DNA from: Chryseobacterium oranimense
GTDB taxonomy: Bacteria > Bacteroidota > Bacteroidia > Flavobacteriales > Weeksellaceae
Assembly: GCF_025244725.1 (NCBI RefSeq)
Contig: NZ_CP104203.1
Span: 3,224,001-3,288,000 of the forward strand
Reading direction: 5' to 3'
DNA length: 64,000 nucleotides
Shown: one piece after another, positions 17,930 to 26,402 of the stretch
How the letters are laid out: every line of letters starts with the position of its first letter
Position numbering within the stretch: the stretch's first letter is position 1
Program-made: the position numbers and the translations under genes
The notes under the pieces: model-generated
What the model was told of the DNA's origin: nothing
The model's database searches: none
Seen by the model: only the letters and a program-made list of their open reading frames with translations

Positions 17930-18859
17930 TTATTTTAATTCAATTGGATTTTGGCTTTCATTATTTCTTAAAGAACTATTTCCGGGAGCCGTATCACGCA
18001 TGGGAAAATTTCCAACATCATTACCCATACCCTGATGCATTTCCCTTTCGCCGCCCATTTTGCCCATACCGCCGCCTCGCATTCCGCCGTGCCCGCCACT
18101 TCCGAAATTCACTCCGCCTTTTGCACTTCCATCCGGCAGTCTTCTGTTTTTACCTGCTTCGAGCATCAATGCCGCTTTATCTCCATTGAAAGCAACTCTT
18201 GTACTTTGCTTTGCATTAGGATCGTTGGGCTTTTCAAAAGCATTCTGAATTTTGATTTTTTTAACGAGATCAAACTTATAGTCACCGTTTTCATCTTCCA
18301 GCTTTACAATCAGCCCCGGAAGCCCGGAAAATTTATATGGCCCGTCGGAAACATTGATATCTTTCGTGAACCATGCTGTCCAGACTCTTCCGCCAAAATT
18401 TGTAACAGCTTTCTGAGCAGGATAACCGTTCTGATTTTCTTTAATATCTGTAATTTCCCATTTCAACGGTCTGTCTTCCTGATAGAAAATCTCCCTGCCG
18501 GCCACTTTATCATAATAATACACTTTTTGTCCGGGAATATCCTTAGTAATATAGTTTTCAAAAAAAGCATGTTCAAGGTCTTTTTTTATATTCAGGCTTT
18601 TAAAATCTTTGTCTCTTTTTTTATGATCTTCTTTATCTTCCGCCCTGAAAGCTGCAAATAAAGAATCTTTGATGAGTTTATTTTCACTGATAAACAAAGA
18701 CTTATCTCCTTTCACATCCAGAAACGTTCTTTCGTGCTTAAGGCTCACCAGATTGATAGAATCGGGATTCACTGCAGTGTCATAAATATATCTTACGGTC
18801 TGTCCGTTGACAATGATTACTAAAAGCAACGAAAAAAAGGCAATTATTTTTTTCTTCAT
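17930..18859 (-). CDS. GLPGLI family secreted protein (first copy)
   Basis: Exported protein of 309 residues from the ATG at 18859, which gives a clean signal peptide (MKKKIIAFFSLLLVIIVNGQ); a further in-frame ATG at 18883 would add eight residues. The conserved core is AWFTKDINVSDGPYKFSGLPGLIVKLED. Towards the C-terminus there is a Gly/Met/Arg-rich low-complexity stretch. It is first in a two-gene operon with its paralogue. Function unknown; export to the periplasm is inferred from the signal peptide. Confidence 0.87.
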   Translation of the reverse strand: MKKKIIAFFSLLLVIIVNGQTVRYIYDTAVNPDSINLVSLKHERTFLDVKGDKSLFISENKLIKDSLFAAFRAEDKEDHKKRDKDFKSLNIKKDLEHAFFENYITKDIPGQKVYYYDKVAGREIFYQEDRPLKWEITDIKENQNGYPAQKAVTNFGGRVWTAWFTKDINVSDGPYKFSGLPGLIVKLEDENGDYKFDLVKKIKIQNAFEKPNDPNAKQSTRVAFNGDKAALMLEAGKNRRLPDGSAKGGVNFGSGGHGGMRGGGMGKMGGEREMHQGMGNDVGNFPMRDTAPGNSSLRNNESQNPIELK

Positions 18860-18902
18860 TATACTTCCTTGTGGTTGTTTCATTAGGATAAAGAATATGA
18901 TT

Positions 18903-18910
18903 CAAAGTTA
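18903..18910 (-). promoter_or_regulatory. Candidate -7 box for the GLPGLI gene pair
   Basis: On the minus strand this reads TAACTTTG, a full match to TAnnTTTG, 43 bp before the preferred start. A TTG lies 25 bp further upstream, slightly beyond the usual spacing. Confidence 0.45.
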
Positions 18911-19012
18911 AATCAAAACACAATGTTCCTGTTTGCAAAAAGATAATATTGGCTAATTTTTAACACCCTGAATCGCGCTGGCATTTAAAATCGTGAAAAT
19001 AGACACCATCGA

Positions 19013-19044
19013 TTTGAGATTGCGGAAATTAGTTCGTATTTTTG
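19013..19044 (+). promoter_or_regulatory. Flavobacterial promoter of the SUF operon
   Basis: TTTG at 19013-19016 and TATTTTTG at 19037-19044 are separated by 20 bp, an excellent match to the flavobacterial consensus. The sufA-type start lies 28 bp downstream. No clear operator for an iron or redox regulator was recognised. Confidence 0.7.
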
Positions 19045-19072
19045 CATCATTAAATCATTCTAAATAAATACA

Positions 19073-19402
19073 ATGATAAAAGTATCAGACCAAGCAAAGG
19101 CAAAAGCCATCCAGCTGATGACAGAGGAAGGCTTCAACCCTGCTGAAGATTATATAAGAGTGGGGGTAAAAAGCGGAGGATGCTCTGGTTTAGAGTATGT
19201 TTTAAGGTTCGACAACCAAAAGACAGATACTGATCAGCTTTTTGAAGACAATAATGTGAAAATTGTTATTGACAAAAAATCTATCCTCTATTTGGCAGGA
19301 ACTACTCTTGAATATTCAGGAGGATTAAACGGAAAAGGATTTGTTTTCAACAATCCTAATGCATCCAGAACGTGTGGATGTGGGGAATCTTTCAGTCTTT
19401 AA
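19073..19402 (+). CDS. sufA: A-type iron-sulfur carrier protein (HesB/IscA/SufA family)
   Basis: Cytoplasmic carrier of 109 residues that passes Fe-S clusters from the SufBCD scaffold to target proteins. The three conserved cysteines are present: one in KSGGCSGLEY near residue 37 and two in RTCGCGESF at the C-terminus. The length is typical. It is the first gene of the SUF operon and directly downstream of a consensus promoter. Assignment as SufA rather than ErpA rests on operon position. Confidence 0.93.
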   Translation: MIKVSDQAKAKAIQLMTEEGFNPAEDYIRVGVKSGGCSGLEYVLRFDNQKTDTDQLFEDNNVKIVIDKKSILYLAGTTLEYSGGLNGKGFVFNNPNASRTCGCGESFSL

Positions 19403-19415
19403 GATTGATTAAAAG

Positions 19416-19442
19416 ATTTAGAGATTAAGAAATTTAGAAATT
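19416..19442. repeat. Left 27-bp inverted repeat flanking the S23-type gene
   Basis: This arm is the reverse complement of 19824-19850 at 23 of 27 positions. It starts 13 bp after the sufA stop and ends on the base before the four-helix-bundle start codon. The arm is AT-rich and built from degenerate GATT/AGA words, so chance similarity is higher than for random sequence, but the position flush with the gene is striking. Confidence 0.65.
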
Positions 19443-19817
19443 ATGACTGTCTCATTTGAAAATTTCCCAATTTATAAAAAGGCAATTACATTTACAGTTA
19501 AAATTTTTAAAATCCTTGATAATGAAAATTTACAAAAAGAATTTTCACTCAAAGATCAGCTAAAAAGAGCGACTTTATCAATAACTAATAATATTGCTGA
19601 GGGCTCAGAATATGGAAGTAACAAACAATTTATCAGATTTCTTTGGATTGCAAAAGGAAGTTGTGCAGAAGTCAGAAATATGCTGTTTGTTTTATACAGT
19701 TTAGAGAAAATCAATGATGAAATTTTCAATCCACTTAATACTGAGTGTATGGAAATAACAAAAGAGATTTATCATTTTATAAAATATCTTGAAAAGAGCA
19801 CTTTAGATGCTAAGTAA
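19443..19817 (+). CDS. Four-helix-bundle protein of the S23 / 23S rRNA intervening-sequence family
   Basis: Small all-helical protein of 124 residues of the family named after proteins encoded by intervening sequences in 23S rRNA genes. Diagnostic features are FPIYKKAITFTVKIF at the start, DQLKRATLSITNNIAEGS near residue 45 and the FLWIAKGSCAEVRN segment near 75. It is not inside an rRNA gene but between sufA and sufB, and inverted repeats hug both ends. Its codon use looks more AT-rich than the neighbouring suf genes, consistent with insertion from elsewhere. Nothing suggests a part in Fe-S assembly. Related proteins bind nucleic acid in retroelement systems; a function here is unknown. Confidence 0.88.
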   Translation: MTVSFENFPIYKKAITFTVKIFKILDNENLQKEFSLKDQLKRATLSITNNIAEGSEYGSNKQFIRFLWIAKGSCAEVRNMLFVLYSLEKINDEIFNPLNTECMEITKEIYHFIKYLEKSTLDAK

Positions 19818-19823
19818 TTTTTA

Positions 19824-19850
19824 AATTCCTTAATTTCTGAATCTCTTAAT
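19824..19850. repeat. Right 27-bp inverted repeat flanking the S23-type gene
   Basis: Partner of 19416-19442 (23 of 27 bases complementary). It begins 6 bp after the S23-type stop codon and ends 5 bp before the sufB start. In the transcript the two arms could pair and enclose the whole small gene in a stem-loop, as intervening sequences do in 23S rRNA. Confidence 0.65.
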
Positions 19851-19855
19851 AAATT

Positions 19856-21304
19856 ATGAGTAAATACACTGAAGACGATTTAAGAGTCGATCTAGAAAAT
19901 AAAAAATACGAATTCGGGTGGGAAACGAAGATAGATTATGAAGACTTTCCAATAGGCTTGAATGAAGATATTGTCCGTGCGATCTCCGCTAAAAAAGAGG
20001 AGCCCGAATGGATGACTGAATGGCGTTTGGAATCTTTCAGGATCTGGCTGAAAATGACAGAACCTACCTGGGCTAACATTAAATACGAAAAACCTGATTT
20101 CCAGGCTATCCGTTACTATGCAGCCCCGAAAGCCAAGCCGGAATTAGAAAGCCTGGATCAGGTAGATCCTGAGCTTTTAAAAACTTTTGAGAAACTTGGA
20201 ATCAATATTGAAGAGCAGAAAAGGCTTTCAGGAGTTGCTGTAGATATCGTTATAGATTCAGTTTCCGTAAAGACTACGTTTCAGGATACCTTAATGGAAA
20301 AAGGAATTATTTTCTGTTCCATTTCTGAAGCAATTAAAAACCATCCTGATTTAGTAAGAAAATACTTAGGAAAAGTAGTTCCTAGAGGAGATAATTTCTA
20401 TTCAGCACTGAATTCCGCAGTTTTCTCTGACGGAAGTTTCTGCTATATTCCAAAAGGGGTAAGATGCCCGATGGAGCTCTCAACATATTTCCGTATCAAT
20501 CAGGCGGGAACAGGACAGTTCGAAAGAACCCTTGTAATCGCTGATGAAGGAAGCTATGTTTCTTATCTTGAAGGATGTACAGCGCCATCAAGAGATGAAA
20601 ACCAGCTTCACGCTGCCGTTGTTGAGCTGATTGCAATGGATGATGCAGAAATTAAATACTCTACTGTTCAAAACTGGTACCCGGGGAATGAAGAAGGAAA
20701 AGGAGGAGTATTCAACTTTGTAACAAAAAGAGGACTTTGCGAAAGAAATGCAAAAATCTCATGGACACAGGTGGAAACAGGGTCTGCCGTAACGTGGAAA
20801 TATCCTTCCTGTATCCTGAAAGGGGATAATTCTATCGGTGAGTTCTACTCTATTGCTGTGACCAATAATCACCAATATGCAGATACCGGCACCAAAATGA
20901 TCCATATTGGAAAAAACACTAAATCCACGATCATTTCAAAAGGTATTTCTGCAGGTAAATCTCAGAATTCATACAGAGGTCTGGTAAAAGTAATGCCTTC
21001 TGCAAAAGGAGCAAGAAACTTTTCACAGTGTGATTCTCTGCTGATGGGTAATGAATGTGGTGCACACACCTTCCCTTATATTGAAATCAAAGATCCCACC
21101 GCACAGCTGGAACATGAGGCTACCACCTCAAAAATCGGGGAAGACCAGATCTTCTACTGTAATCAGAGAGGAATTGACACAGAAAGAGCTATCGCATTGA
21201 TTGTGAATGGTTTCAGCAAAGAAGTATTGAACAAACTTCCTATGGAGTTTGCCATTGAGGCCCAGAAATTACTGGAGATTTCTCTGGAAGGATCTGTAGG
21301 ATAA
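19856..21304 (+). CDS. sufB: Fe-S cluster assembly scaffold SufB
   Basis: Scaffold subunit of the SufBC2D complex on which Fe-S clusters are built, 482 residues as usual for the family. The central beta-helix region begins around residue 180; conserved stretches include [39 protein letters not shown] (with the functional Cys), and [20 protein letters not shown] near residue 390. The gene starts 38 bp after the S23-type gene and immediately behind its right inverted repeat. Confidence 0.97.
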   Translation: MSKYTEDDLRVDLENKKYEFGWETKIDYEDFPIGLNEDIVRAISAKKEEPEWMTEWRLESFRIWLKMTEPTWANIKYEKPDFQAIRYYAAPKAKPELESLDQVDPELLKTFEKLGINIEEQKRLSGVAVDIVIDSVSVKTTFQDTLMEKGIIFCSISEAIKNHPDLVRKYLGKVVPRGDNFYSALNSAVFSDGSFCYIPKGVRCPMELSTYFRINQAGTGQFERTLVIADEGSYVSYLEGCTAPSRDENQLHAAVVELIAMDDAEIKYSTVQNWYPGNEEGKGGVFNFVTKRGLCERNAKISWTQVETGSAVTWKYPSCILKGDNSIGEFYSIAVTNNHQYADTGTKMIHIGKNTKSTIISKGISAGKSQNSYRGLVKVMPSAKGARNFSQCDSLLMGNECGAHTFPYIEIKDPTAQLEHEATTSKIGEDQIFYCNQRGIDTERAIALIVNGFSKEVLNKLPMEFAIEAQKLLEISLEGSVG

Positions 21305-21322
21305 TTTATAGATAGATTGCGT

Positions 21323-21844
21323 ATGGAAGTCACTGAAAGATTAATTTTAAGAAAAACCGAAAAAGAAGATTTCGAAAGATTTTTTGAAATTAATAAAGAT
21401 CCTGAGACTAATCTGTACAACCCAGGTGGCCCTATGAGCTTTGAAAAAGCTGAAAATACATTCAAAAGAATGCAGGAACACTGGAATCAGCACCATTTCG
21501 GAGCATGGACCATTATAGCGAAAGATAATGAAAGCATTGTGGGTTTCGGAGGTCTGAGCTATAAAAAATATGGAGAGGATGAAAAATTAAATCTTGGTTA
21601 TCGTTTTGCAGTGGAAGCATGGGGAAAAGGATATGCAACAGAATTCACGAAAAAGGCTGTAGATTTTGGATTTAATCATCTTGATAAGGAAGAGATATTC
21701 GGAGTTGTCCGCCCGGATAATATAGCTTCTGTTAAAGTTTTGGAAAAGGCAGGTATGACGCAAATCGGAACTCTTAATGACGTACCCGGTCAGCCTGAAA
21801 GTTTAGTATATAGAATTCAAAAAAATAATTTGTTTAGCAAATAA
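21323..21844 (+). CDS. GNAT family N-acetyltransferase (RimJ/RimL type) inside the SUF operon
   Basis: Cytoplasmic acyl-CoA-dependent N-acetyltransferase of 173 residues. The N-terminal TERLILRKTEKEDFERFFEI and the acetyl-CoA loop region AVEAWGKGYATEFTKKAVDFGF near residue 95 place it with RimJ/RimL-like proteins, followed by VRPDNIASVKVLEKAGM near 135. The upstream in-frame TTG at 21317 would add two residues; the ATG is preferred. It sits 18 bp after sufB and 2 bp before sufC, so it is co-transcribed with Fe-S assembly genes. Its substrate is unknown and a link to SUF function is not shown. Confidence 0.88.
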   Translation: MEVTERLILRKTEKEDFERFFEINKDPETNLYNPGGPMSFEKAENTFKRMQEHWNQHHFGAWTIIAKDNESIVGFGGLSYKKYGEDEKLNLGYRFAVEAWGKGYATEFTKKAVDFGFNHLDKEEIFGVVRPDNIASVKVLEKAGMTQIGTLNDVPGQPESLVYRIQKNNLFSK

Positions 21845-21846
21845 AA

Positions 21847-22590
21847 ATGTTAGAAATAAAAAACCTACACGCCAGAATTGAAGATGGCGCAGAAATTTTA
21901 AAAGGTATTAATCTTGAAATAAAACCTGGGGAAGTTCATGCTATCATGGGTCCCAACGGAGCTGGAAAATCTACCCTTTCTTCTGTAATTGCAGGAAAAG
22001 AAGATTACGAAGTTACAGACGGAGAAATCATTTTTGGAGGAGAAAATATTATTGAAGATGCTCCTGAAGAAAGAGCACACAAAGGAATTTTCCTTTCTTT
22101 CCAGTATCCTGTAGAGATTCCCGGCGTTTCTGTAACCAACTTCATTAAAGCTGCTTTAAATGAAACAAGAAAGGCAAACGGTTTGGAAGATATGCCGGCA
22201 AAAGAAATGCTAGCCCTTATCCGTGAAAAATCTGAGCAGTTAGGTATAAAAAAAGATTTCCTTTCAAGATCACTGAACGAAGGTTTCTCCGGAGGTGAGA
22301 AGAAAAGAAACGAAATATTCCAGATGATGATGCTTAATCCTAAACTGGCTATTCTTGATGAAACCGATTCAGGACTGGACATCGATGCTTTAAGGATTGT
22401 TGCAGATGGCGTAAATGCTTTTAAAAATGAAGGGAACGCTGTTCTTTTGATTACTCACTATCAAAGATTGCTTAACTATATCCAGCCTGACTTCGTTCAC
22501 GTTCTGGCTAACGGGAAAATCATCAAAACCGGTGATAAATCTCTTGCCCTGGAGCTCGAAGAAAAAGGTTACGACTGGCTTCTTAACTAA
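21847..22590 (+). CDS. sufC: Fe-S cluster assembly ATPase SufC
   Basis: ABC-type ATPase of 247 residues that drives the SufB-SufD scaffold. The Walker A motif GPNGAGKST is near residue 36, the signature FSGGEKKRNE near 150, and Walker B LAILDETDSGLD near 170, with the SufC-typical LLITHYQRLLNYI after it. It is soluble, as no membrane partner exists in this system. The gene lies between the GNAT gene and sufD. Confidence 0.97.
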   Translation: MLEIKNLHARIEDGAEILKGINLEIKPGEVHAIMGPNGAGKSTLSSVIAGKEDYEVTDGEIIFGGENIIEDAPEERAHKGIFLSFQYPVEIPGVSVTNFIKAALNETRKANGLEDMPAKEMLALIREKSEQLGIKKDFLSRSLNEGFSGGEKKRNEIFQMMMLNPKLAILDETDSGLDIDALRIVADGVNAFKNEGNAVLLITHYQRLLNYIQPDFVHVLANGKIIKTGDKSLALELEEKGYDWLLN

Positions 22591-22633
22591 GAAGAAAATC
22601 TTTCAGCAGGAATTTTATCAATCCTTCTGAAAA

Positions 22634-22648
22634 TGCGGAAAACCCGCA
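22634..22648 (+). other. Short hairpin between sufC and sufD
   Basis: TGCGG and CCGCA form a 5-bp stem with a 5-nt loop in the 95-bp sufC-sufD gap, not followed by a T run. It may be an mRNA processing or stabilising element; no strong claim is possible. Confidence 0.35.
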
Positions 22649-22685
22649 GTAAATTAGTATTTTTAAATATATAAAATAAGGTGTG

Positions 22686-24011
22686 ATGGCCGAAATATCA
22701 GTAATGGCTTTATACGATCAGATTATTGACAATCACGGTGAATTTTTGGAGAGTCTTCGTCACAGATTTCTGGATGGAGAAAGAAAATCCGCTCTTCAAA
22801 AGTTCGAAAACTTAGGTTTTCCGACAAAAAAAGACGAAGAATATAAATATACCGGCATAAAAGAAATTACGGAAAAAAACTATAATTTTTTCCCTAAAGA
22901 AAGTCACAATATTACCAAAGAACAGCTGGATCAGCTGCATTTGGGTGAAGAAAATTTTGACTGGATTGTTTTTGTGAACGGTAAACTTCATAAAGAACTT
23001 TCAAGAGTTTCTATCGAGAATGTAGAATTTCTTTCATTCAACTATGCTTTGAATGATGAAAAACATAAAGAAGTATTCAATACCTATTTCAATACTATTG
23101 CTTCTAAGGATACTGCTTTCACTAACCTGAACCTTGCTTACTGCAAATACGGTTTCTTTTTGAAAGTTCCGAAAAATGTGGTCATTGAAAAACCAATCCA
23201 CATTTTCTACATCTCTCAGAACCAGGAAGAAAATACATTCTACAATACAAGAAACTTACTGATTGTAGAGGAAGGAGCTAAAGTGGAAGTTATAGAAAGC
23301 CACCATAATTTCGACAGTACATATGTACTTACGAATTCTGTGACGGAAATCTTTACCTATCCTAACGCAAAAGCAGACTGGCACAAGCTTCAGAATGACA
23401 ACAACACGTCATATCTTATCGACAGCACTTTCGCAAGACAGGAAAAAGACAGCTTAACTACTGTAAACACGTTCTCTTTCGGAGGAAAACTGGTAAGAAA
23501 CAATCTGGATTTCATTCATAACGGAAGCAATATCAATTCTTTCATGAACGGGATTACGATCATAGGAAAAGATCAGCTTGTGGACCACCATACGGCAGTT
23601 CACCACAATTTCCCGAACTGTGAAAGCTACCAGAATTATAAAGGTATTTTTGACGGAAATGCACACGGTGTTTTCAACGGAAAAGTTTTCGTAGACAAAA
23701 TTGCCCAGAAAACCAATGCTTACCAACAAAACAACAATGTATTGCTAAGTGAAGGCGCTACTATTGACACCAAGCCTCAGCTGGAGATCTTTGCTGATGA
23801 TGTAAAATGCTCCCACGGCTGTACAGTAGGCCAGCTGAATGAAGATGCCCTGTTCTATTTAAGAGCAAGAGGAATTTCCAAAAAAGAAGCTCAGGCACTG
23901 CTTTTATATGCTTTTGCCAATGATGCAATGCAGAACATTGATATTGAACCGCTTAAAGAAAAAATTTCAAAACTTTTAGCTGAAAAGCTACAGGTTGATA
24001 TAGAATTTTAA
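22686..24011 (+). CDS. sufD: Fe-S cluster assembly protein SufD
   Basis: Paralogue of SufB and partner in the SufBC2D scaffold, 441 residues from this start. The C-terminal half carries the beta-helix with GSNINSFMNGITIIGKDQLVDHH and VFNGKVFVDKIAQKTNAYQQ, ending in the conserved CSHGCTVGQLNEDALFYLRARG segment with its functional Cys and His. Start choice: ATG 22686 follows an AAGG; another ATG at 22704 (MALYDQ) may be the real start, and an upstream GTG at 22683 is unlikely. No sufS or sufE follows; a terminator ends the operon here. Confidence 0.95.
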   Translation: MAEISVMALYDQIIDNHGEFLESLRHRFLDGERKSALQKFENLGFPTKKDEEYKYTGIKEITEKNYNFFPKESHNITKEQLDQLHLGEENFDWIVFVNGKLHKELSRVSIENVEFLSFNYALNDEKHKEVFNTYFNTIASKDTAFTNLNLAYCKYGFFLKVPKNVVIEKPIHIFYISQNQEENTFYNTRNLLIVEEGAKVEVIESHHNFDSTYVLTNSVTEIFTYPNAKADWHKLQNDNNTSYLIDSTFARQEKDSLTTVNTFSFGGKLVRNNLDFIHNGSNINSFMNGITIIGKDQLVDHHTAVHHNFPNCESYQNYKGIFDGNAHGVFNGKVFVDKIAQKTNAYQQNNNVLLSEGATIDTKPQLEIFADDVKCSHGCTVGQLNEDALFYLRARGISKKEAQALLLYAFANDAMQNIDIEPLKEKISKLLAEKLQVDIEF

Positions 24012-24032
24012 GACTAATATAAATTGATACCA

Positions 24033-24061
24033 AAAAAGCACTTCGAACTGAAGTGCTTTTT
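24033..24061. terminator. Bidirectional terminator between sufD and a DUF3078 gene
   Basis: A 12-bp perfect stem (AAAAAGCACTTC/GAAGTGCTTTTT) with a 5-nt loop has T runs on both strands. It separates the convergent sufD and DUF3078 genes. Confidence 0.9.
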
Positions 24062-24082
24062 CATTTGTTATCCTGTCCGGAA

Positions 24083-25003
24083 TTATTTCAGCCAGGACTG
24101 GTTTTCTTTCTTATCGGAACGTTTTTTTCCGTTATCTATATTATAGGCAAAACCTACTCCCAAAGTCTGTTTTAACTGTGTTTTCTGAATTTGATTATGG
24201 TCATACAGCAGATCCAGTGTAATATTCGTTGAAATAAACTTATTGATCTTCATATTAAGAACTCCGCTATATCCAAGCACCAAACGGTCAGGGTGATCAA
24301 GATAGTTTGAAAATACCGAAGCTGTATTCGTCAGATTAATATTTTCCATGATTTTGATCTTATAAATAGCGGTTCCCAGGAAACCGAACTGGAACAGAGA
24401 AGAATCCCCGTCGTTTTTAAGCCCATAGGTTCCTGCGGTCTGGAGATCTTCATCCAATACAAAAGTCCATCTTGCATTCGCAGGACGAAGGGTCATTGTA
24501 AAGTTATCATTGGGACGGTAGGTAACCCCGGCACCTATATTAAGATATCCCGGAGCCATAAAATTCGATATTTTTTTTGCTTCAGGATTATTTCCGTCTT
24601 CATAACCGCCTGCAAACTGGGTCTGAAGGCTCATCCCTCCTGAAAGGTACCAGTTTTTAGCAAATTCACGCCCGTAATTGGTAGACAGGTTGATCACATC
24701 CTGTGTTTTTCTGGTTCCGATTCCCTTTGTATTATTCTGTCCGTATCCTAAAATGATGATGTTTTCCCAGAGGTCTTTTCCTTTTTCATAGGTAAGGTTA
24801 TAGTTTACTCCGGCAAGCCAGCCCACATTATTGGCCCCACCGCCAACCCAGTTTGAAAATGCAGCCTGGTTGAGCATCAATGTATTCTGGCCCTGGATGG
24901 ACCATGCTTTCACAGTATCTGTTGTAGCAGCTTCAGGCTTAACTTCCTGAGCCATTGCACTGATTCCAAAAGAAATGGAAGCGGCCAATAAAATTTTTTT
25001 CAT
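24083..25003 (-). CDS. DUF3078 family outer-membrane-type protein (copy 1)
   Basis: Exported protein of 306 residues: signal peptide ending in ISAMAQ, the family signature NTLMLNQAAFSNWVGGGANN near residue 42, then alternating hydrophobic/polar segments that look like an amphipathic beta-barrel, ending in a short basic tail after the last strand. DUF3078 proteins are widespread in Bacteroidota and their role is not established. It is a close paralogue of the gene at 25219 (most residues are identical over the full length). Confidence 0.87.
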   Translation of the reverse strand: MKKILLAASISFGISAMAQEVKPEAATTDTVKAWSIQGQNTLMLNQAAFSNWVGGGANNVGWLAGVNYNLTYEKGKDLWENIIILGYGQNNTKGIGTRKTQDVINLSTNYGREFAKNWYLSGGMSLQTQFAGGYEDGNNPEAKKISNFMAPGYLNIGAGVTYRPNDNFTMTLRPANARWTFVLDEDLQTAGTYGLKNDGDSSLFQFGFLGTAIYKIKIMENINLTNTASVFSNYLDHPDRLVLGYSGVLNMKINKFISTNITLDLLYDHNQIQKTQLKQTLGVGFAYNIDNGKKRSDKKENQSWLK

Positions 25004-25022
25004 AGAGTAAGGATTTTCGTTA

Positions 25023-25030
25023 CAAAAATA
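25023..25030 (-). promoter_or_regulatory. Candidate -7 box for DUF3078 copy 1
   Basis: The minus strand reads TATTTTTG, matching TAnnTTTG, 19 bp before the start codon; the same box at the same distance precedes copy 2. No TTG is seen at the normal spacing. Confidence 0.45.
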
Positions 25031-25166
25031 TACATATATTTTTTGGTAAAAAACTAATCACCCTCATTTGAAATATTAAATTATTATTTAATGCATTAAA
25101 AGACTGTAAAATACATCTGAAAAAAGTCAAAATGAACTTATCTCTACTTAAAATATTCCTTGTCCA

Positions 25167-25196
25167 TAAAAAAGCACTTCTCATGGAAGCGCTTTA
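25167..25196 (-). terminator. Terminator after DUF3078 copy 2
   Basis: Read on the minus strand, AAAGCGCTTC pairs with GAAGTGCTTT (one G-T pair) around a 5-nt loop and is followed by a T run. It lies about 20 bp after the stop and resembles the terminator of copy 1, as if duplicated with the gene. Confidence 0.75.
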
Positions 25197-25218
25197 TAGT
25201 TTTAAAATAAATCTATCC

Positions 25219-26145
25219 TTATTTTTTAATCCACCATTGGCTGTCTTTTCGGTCAGACCGCTTTACACCATTATTTAAAGTGTAGGCAAAGCCTATCCCA
25301 AGCGTCTGCTTTAGCTGTGTTTTCTGGATTTGGTTATGATCGTACAGCAGATCCAAAGTGACATTAGATGATATGAATTTATTGACTTTGAAGTTTACAA
25401 CAGCTCCGTAAGCAAGAACCAGCCGTTCCGGATGGTCCAGATAATTGGAGAATACAGAAGCAGTATTGGTTATATTAATATTCTCCATCAGTTTTACTTT
25501 GTATAAAGCTGTTCCCAGAAAACCGAACTGCAAAAGTGAAGTATCCCCGTCATTTTTCAAACCATAACTTCCTGCGAACTGCAAGTCTTTATCCAGAACG
25601 AAAGTCCATCTGGCGTTGATAGGACGCATGGTTACCGTAAGATTGTCATTAGGCCTGTATGTAATACCCATCCCGAGGTTCAGATAACCGGGAGCCATAA
25701 AATTGGATATTTTTTTAGCCGCCGGATTATTCCCGTCTTCATATCCTTTATAAAATTGTGACTGTAATCCCGCCCCTGCGGAAAAATACCAGCTATTAGA
25801 GAATTTCCGCCCATAATTGGTGGAAATATTCATTACGTCTTGTGTTTTCCTTACACCAAGCCCCTTAGTATCATTCTGTCCATAATCCAGGGCAATAATA
25901 TTTTCCCATAGATCATTATCTTTTTCATAGGTAATATTGTAATTCACTCCGGCAAGCCAGCCTACATTGTTGGCTCCACCGCCCACCCAGTTTGAAAAGG
26001 CAGCCTGATTGATCATCAGAGTATTTTTTCCCAATACCGACCAGTATTTTACTGTATCCACGACTACTGAATCTTTTTTCAATTCTTCTTGTGCACTTGC
26101 ATAAATCCCTATAGAAAAGGAAAGAATCAATAAAAACTTCTTCAT
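25219..26145 (-). CDS. DUF3078 family outer-membrane-type protein (copy 2)
   Basis: Second tandem member, 308 residues, with signal peptide (LILSFSIGIYASAQ) and the same NTLMINQAAFSNWVGGGANN signature. It differs from copy 1 mainly in the segment just after the signal peptide and in scattered surface positions. Each copy has its own promoter-like box and terminator, so they can be regulated separately. The predicted location is the outer membrane; substrate or partner is unknown. Confidence 0.87.
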   Translation of the reverse strand: MKKFLLILSFSIGIYASAQEELKKDSVVVDTVKYWSVLGKNTLMINQAAFSNWVGGGANNVGWLAGVNYNITYEKDNDLWENIIALDYGQNDTKGLGVRKTQDVMNISTNYGRKFSNSWYFSAGAGLQSQFYKGYEDGNNPAAKKISNFMAPGYLNLGMGITYRPNDNLTVTMRPINARWTFVLDKDLQFAGSYGLKNDGDTSLLQFGFLGTALYKVKLMENINITNTASVFSNYLDHPERLVLAYGAVVNFKVNKFISSNVTLDLLYDHNQIQKTQLKQTLGIGFAYTLNNGVKRSDRKDSQWWIKK

Positions 26146-26166
26146 TATTTTACATGATTTTCATTA

Positions 26167-26198
26167 CAAAAATATTAATATAATTCTCTTTAAGCCAA
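26167..26198 (-). promoter_or_regulatory. Flavobacterial promoter of DUF3078 copy 2
   Basis: On the minus strand, TTG (26196-26198) and TATTTTTG (26167-26174) are separated by 21 bp, a full consensus match. The start lies 21 bp downstream. Confidence 0.65.
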
Positions 26199-26402
26199 AA
26201 ACCGGCCTATAAAAAGCCTAAATCGGCATTTTTTTTTCTTTAAGGAACCAAAAACAAGCCACTTTCATACATTCATTATCAAATTAGGTATTTAAATTTT
26301 AAAAACTGAAACCTTTTGTCTTAAAATAAACAGCTCTCCCTCAAATACATCGACAAATTTTCCGAAATTTATCATTGGCTTTTGATTTGACGTAAATTGA
26401 TC

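Noticed and set aside
18035..18661. Plus-strand open frame of 208 codons opposite the GLPGLI gene
   Set aside because: The opposite strand encodes a clear GLPGLI protein with signal peptide; the plus frame is Phe/Cys/Ile-rich and unlike any family.
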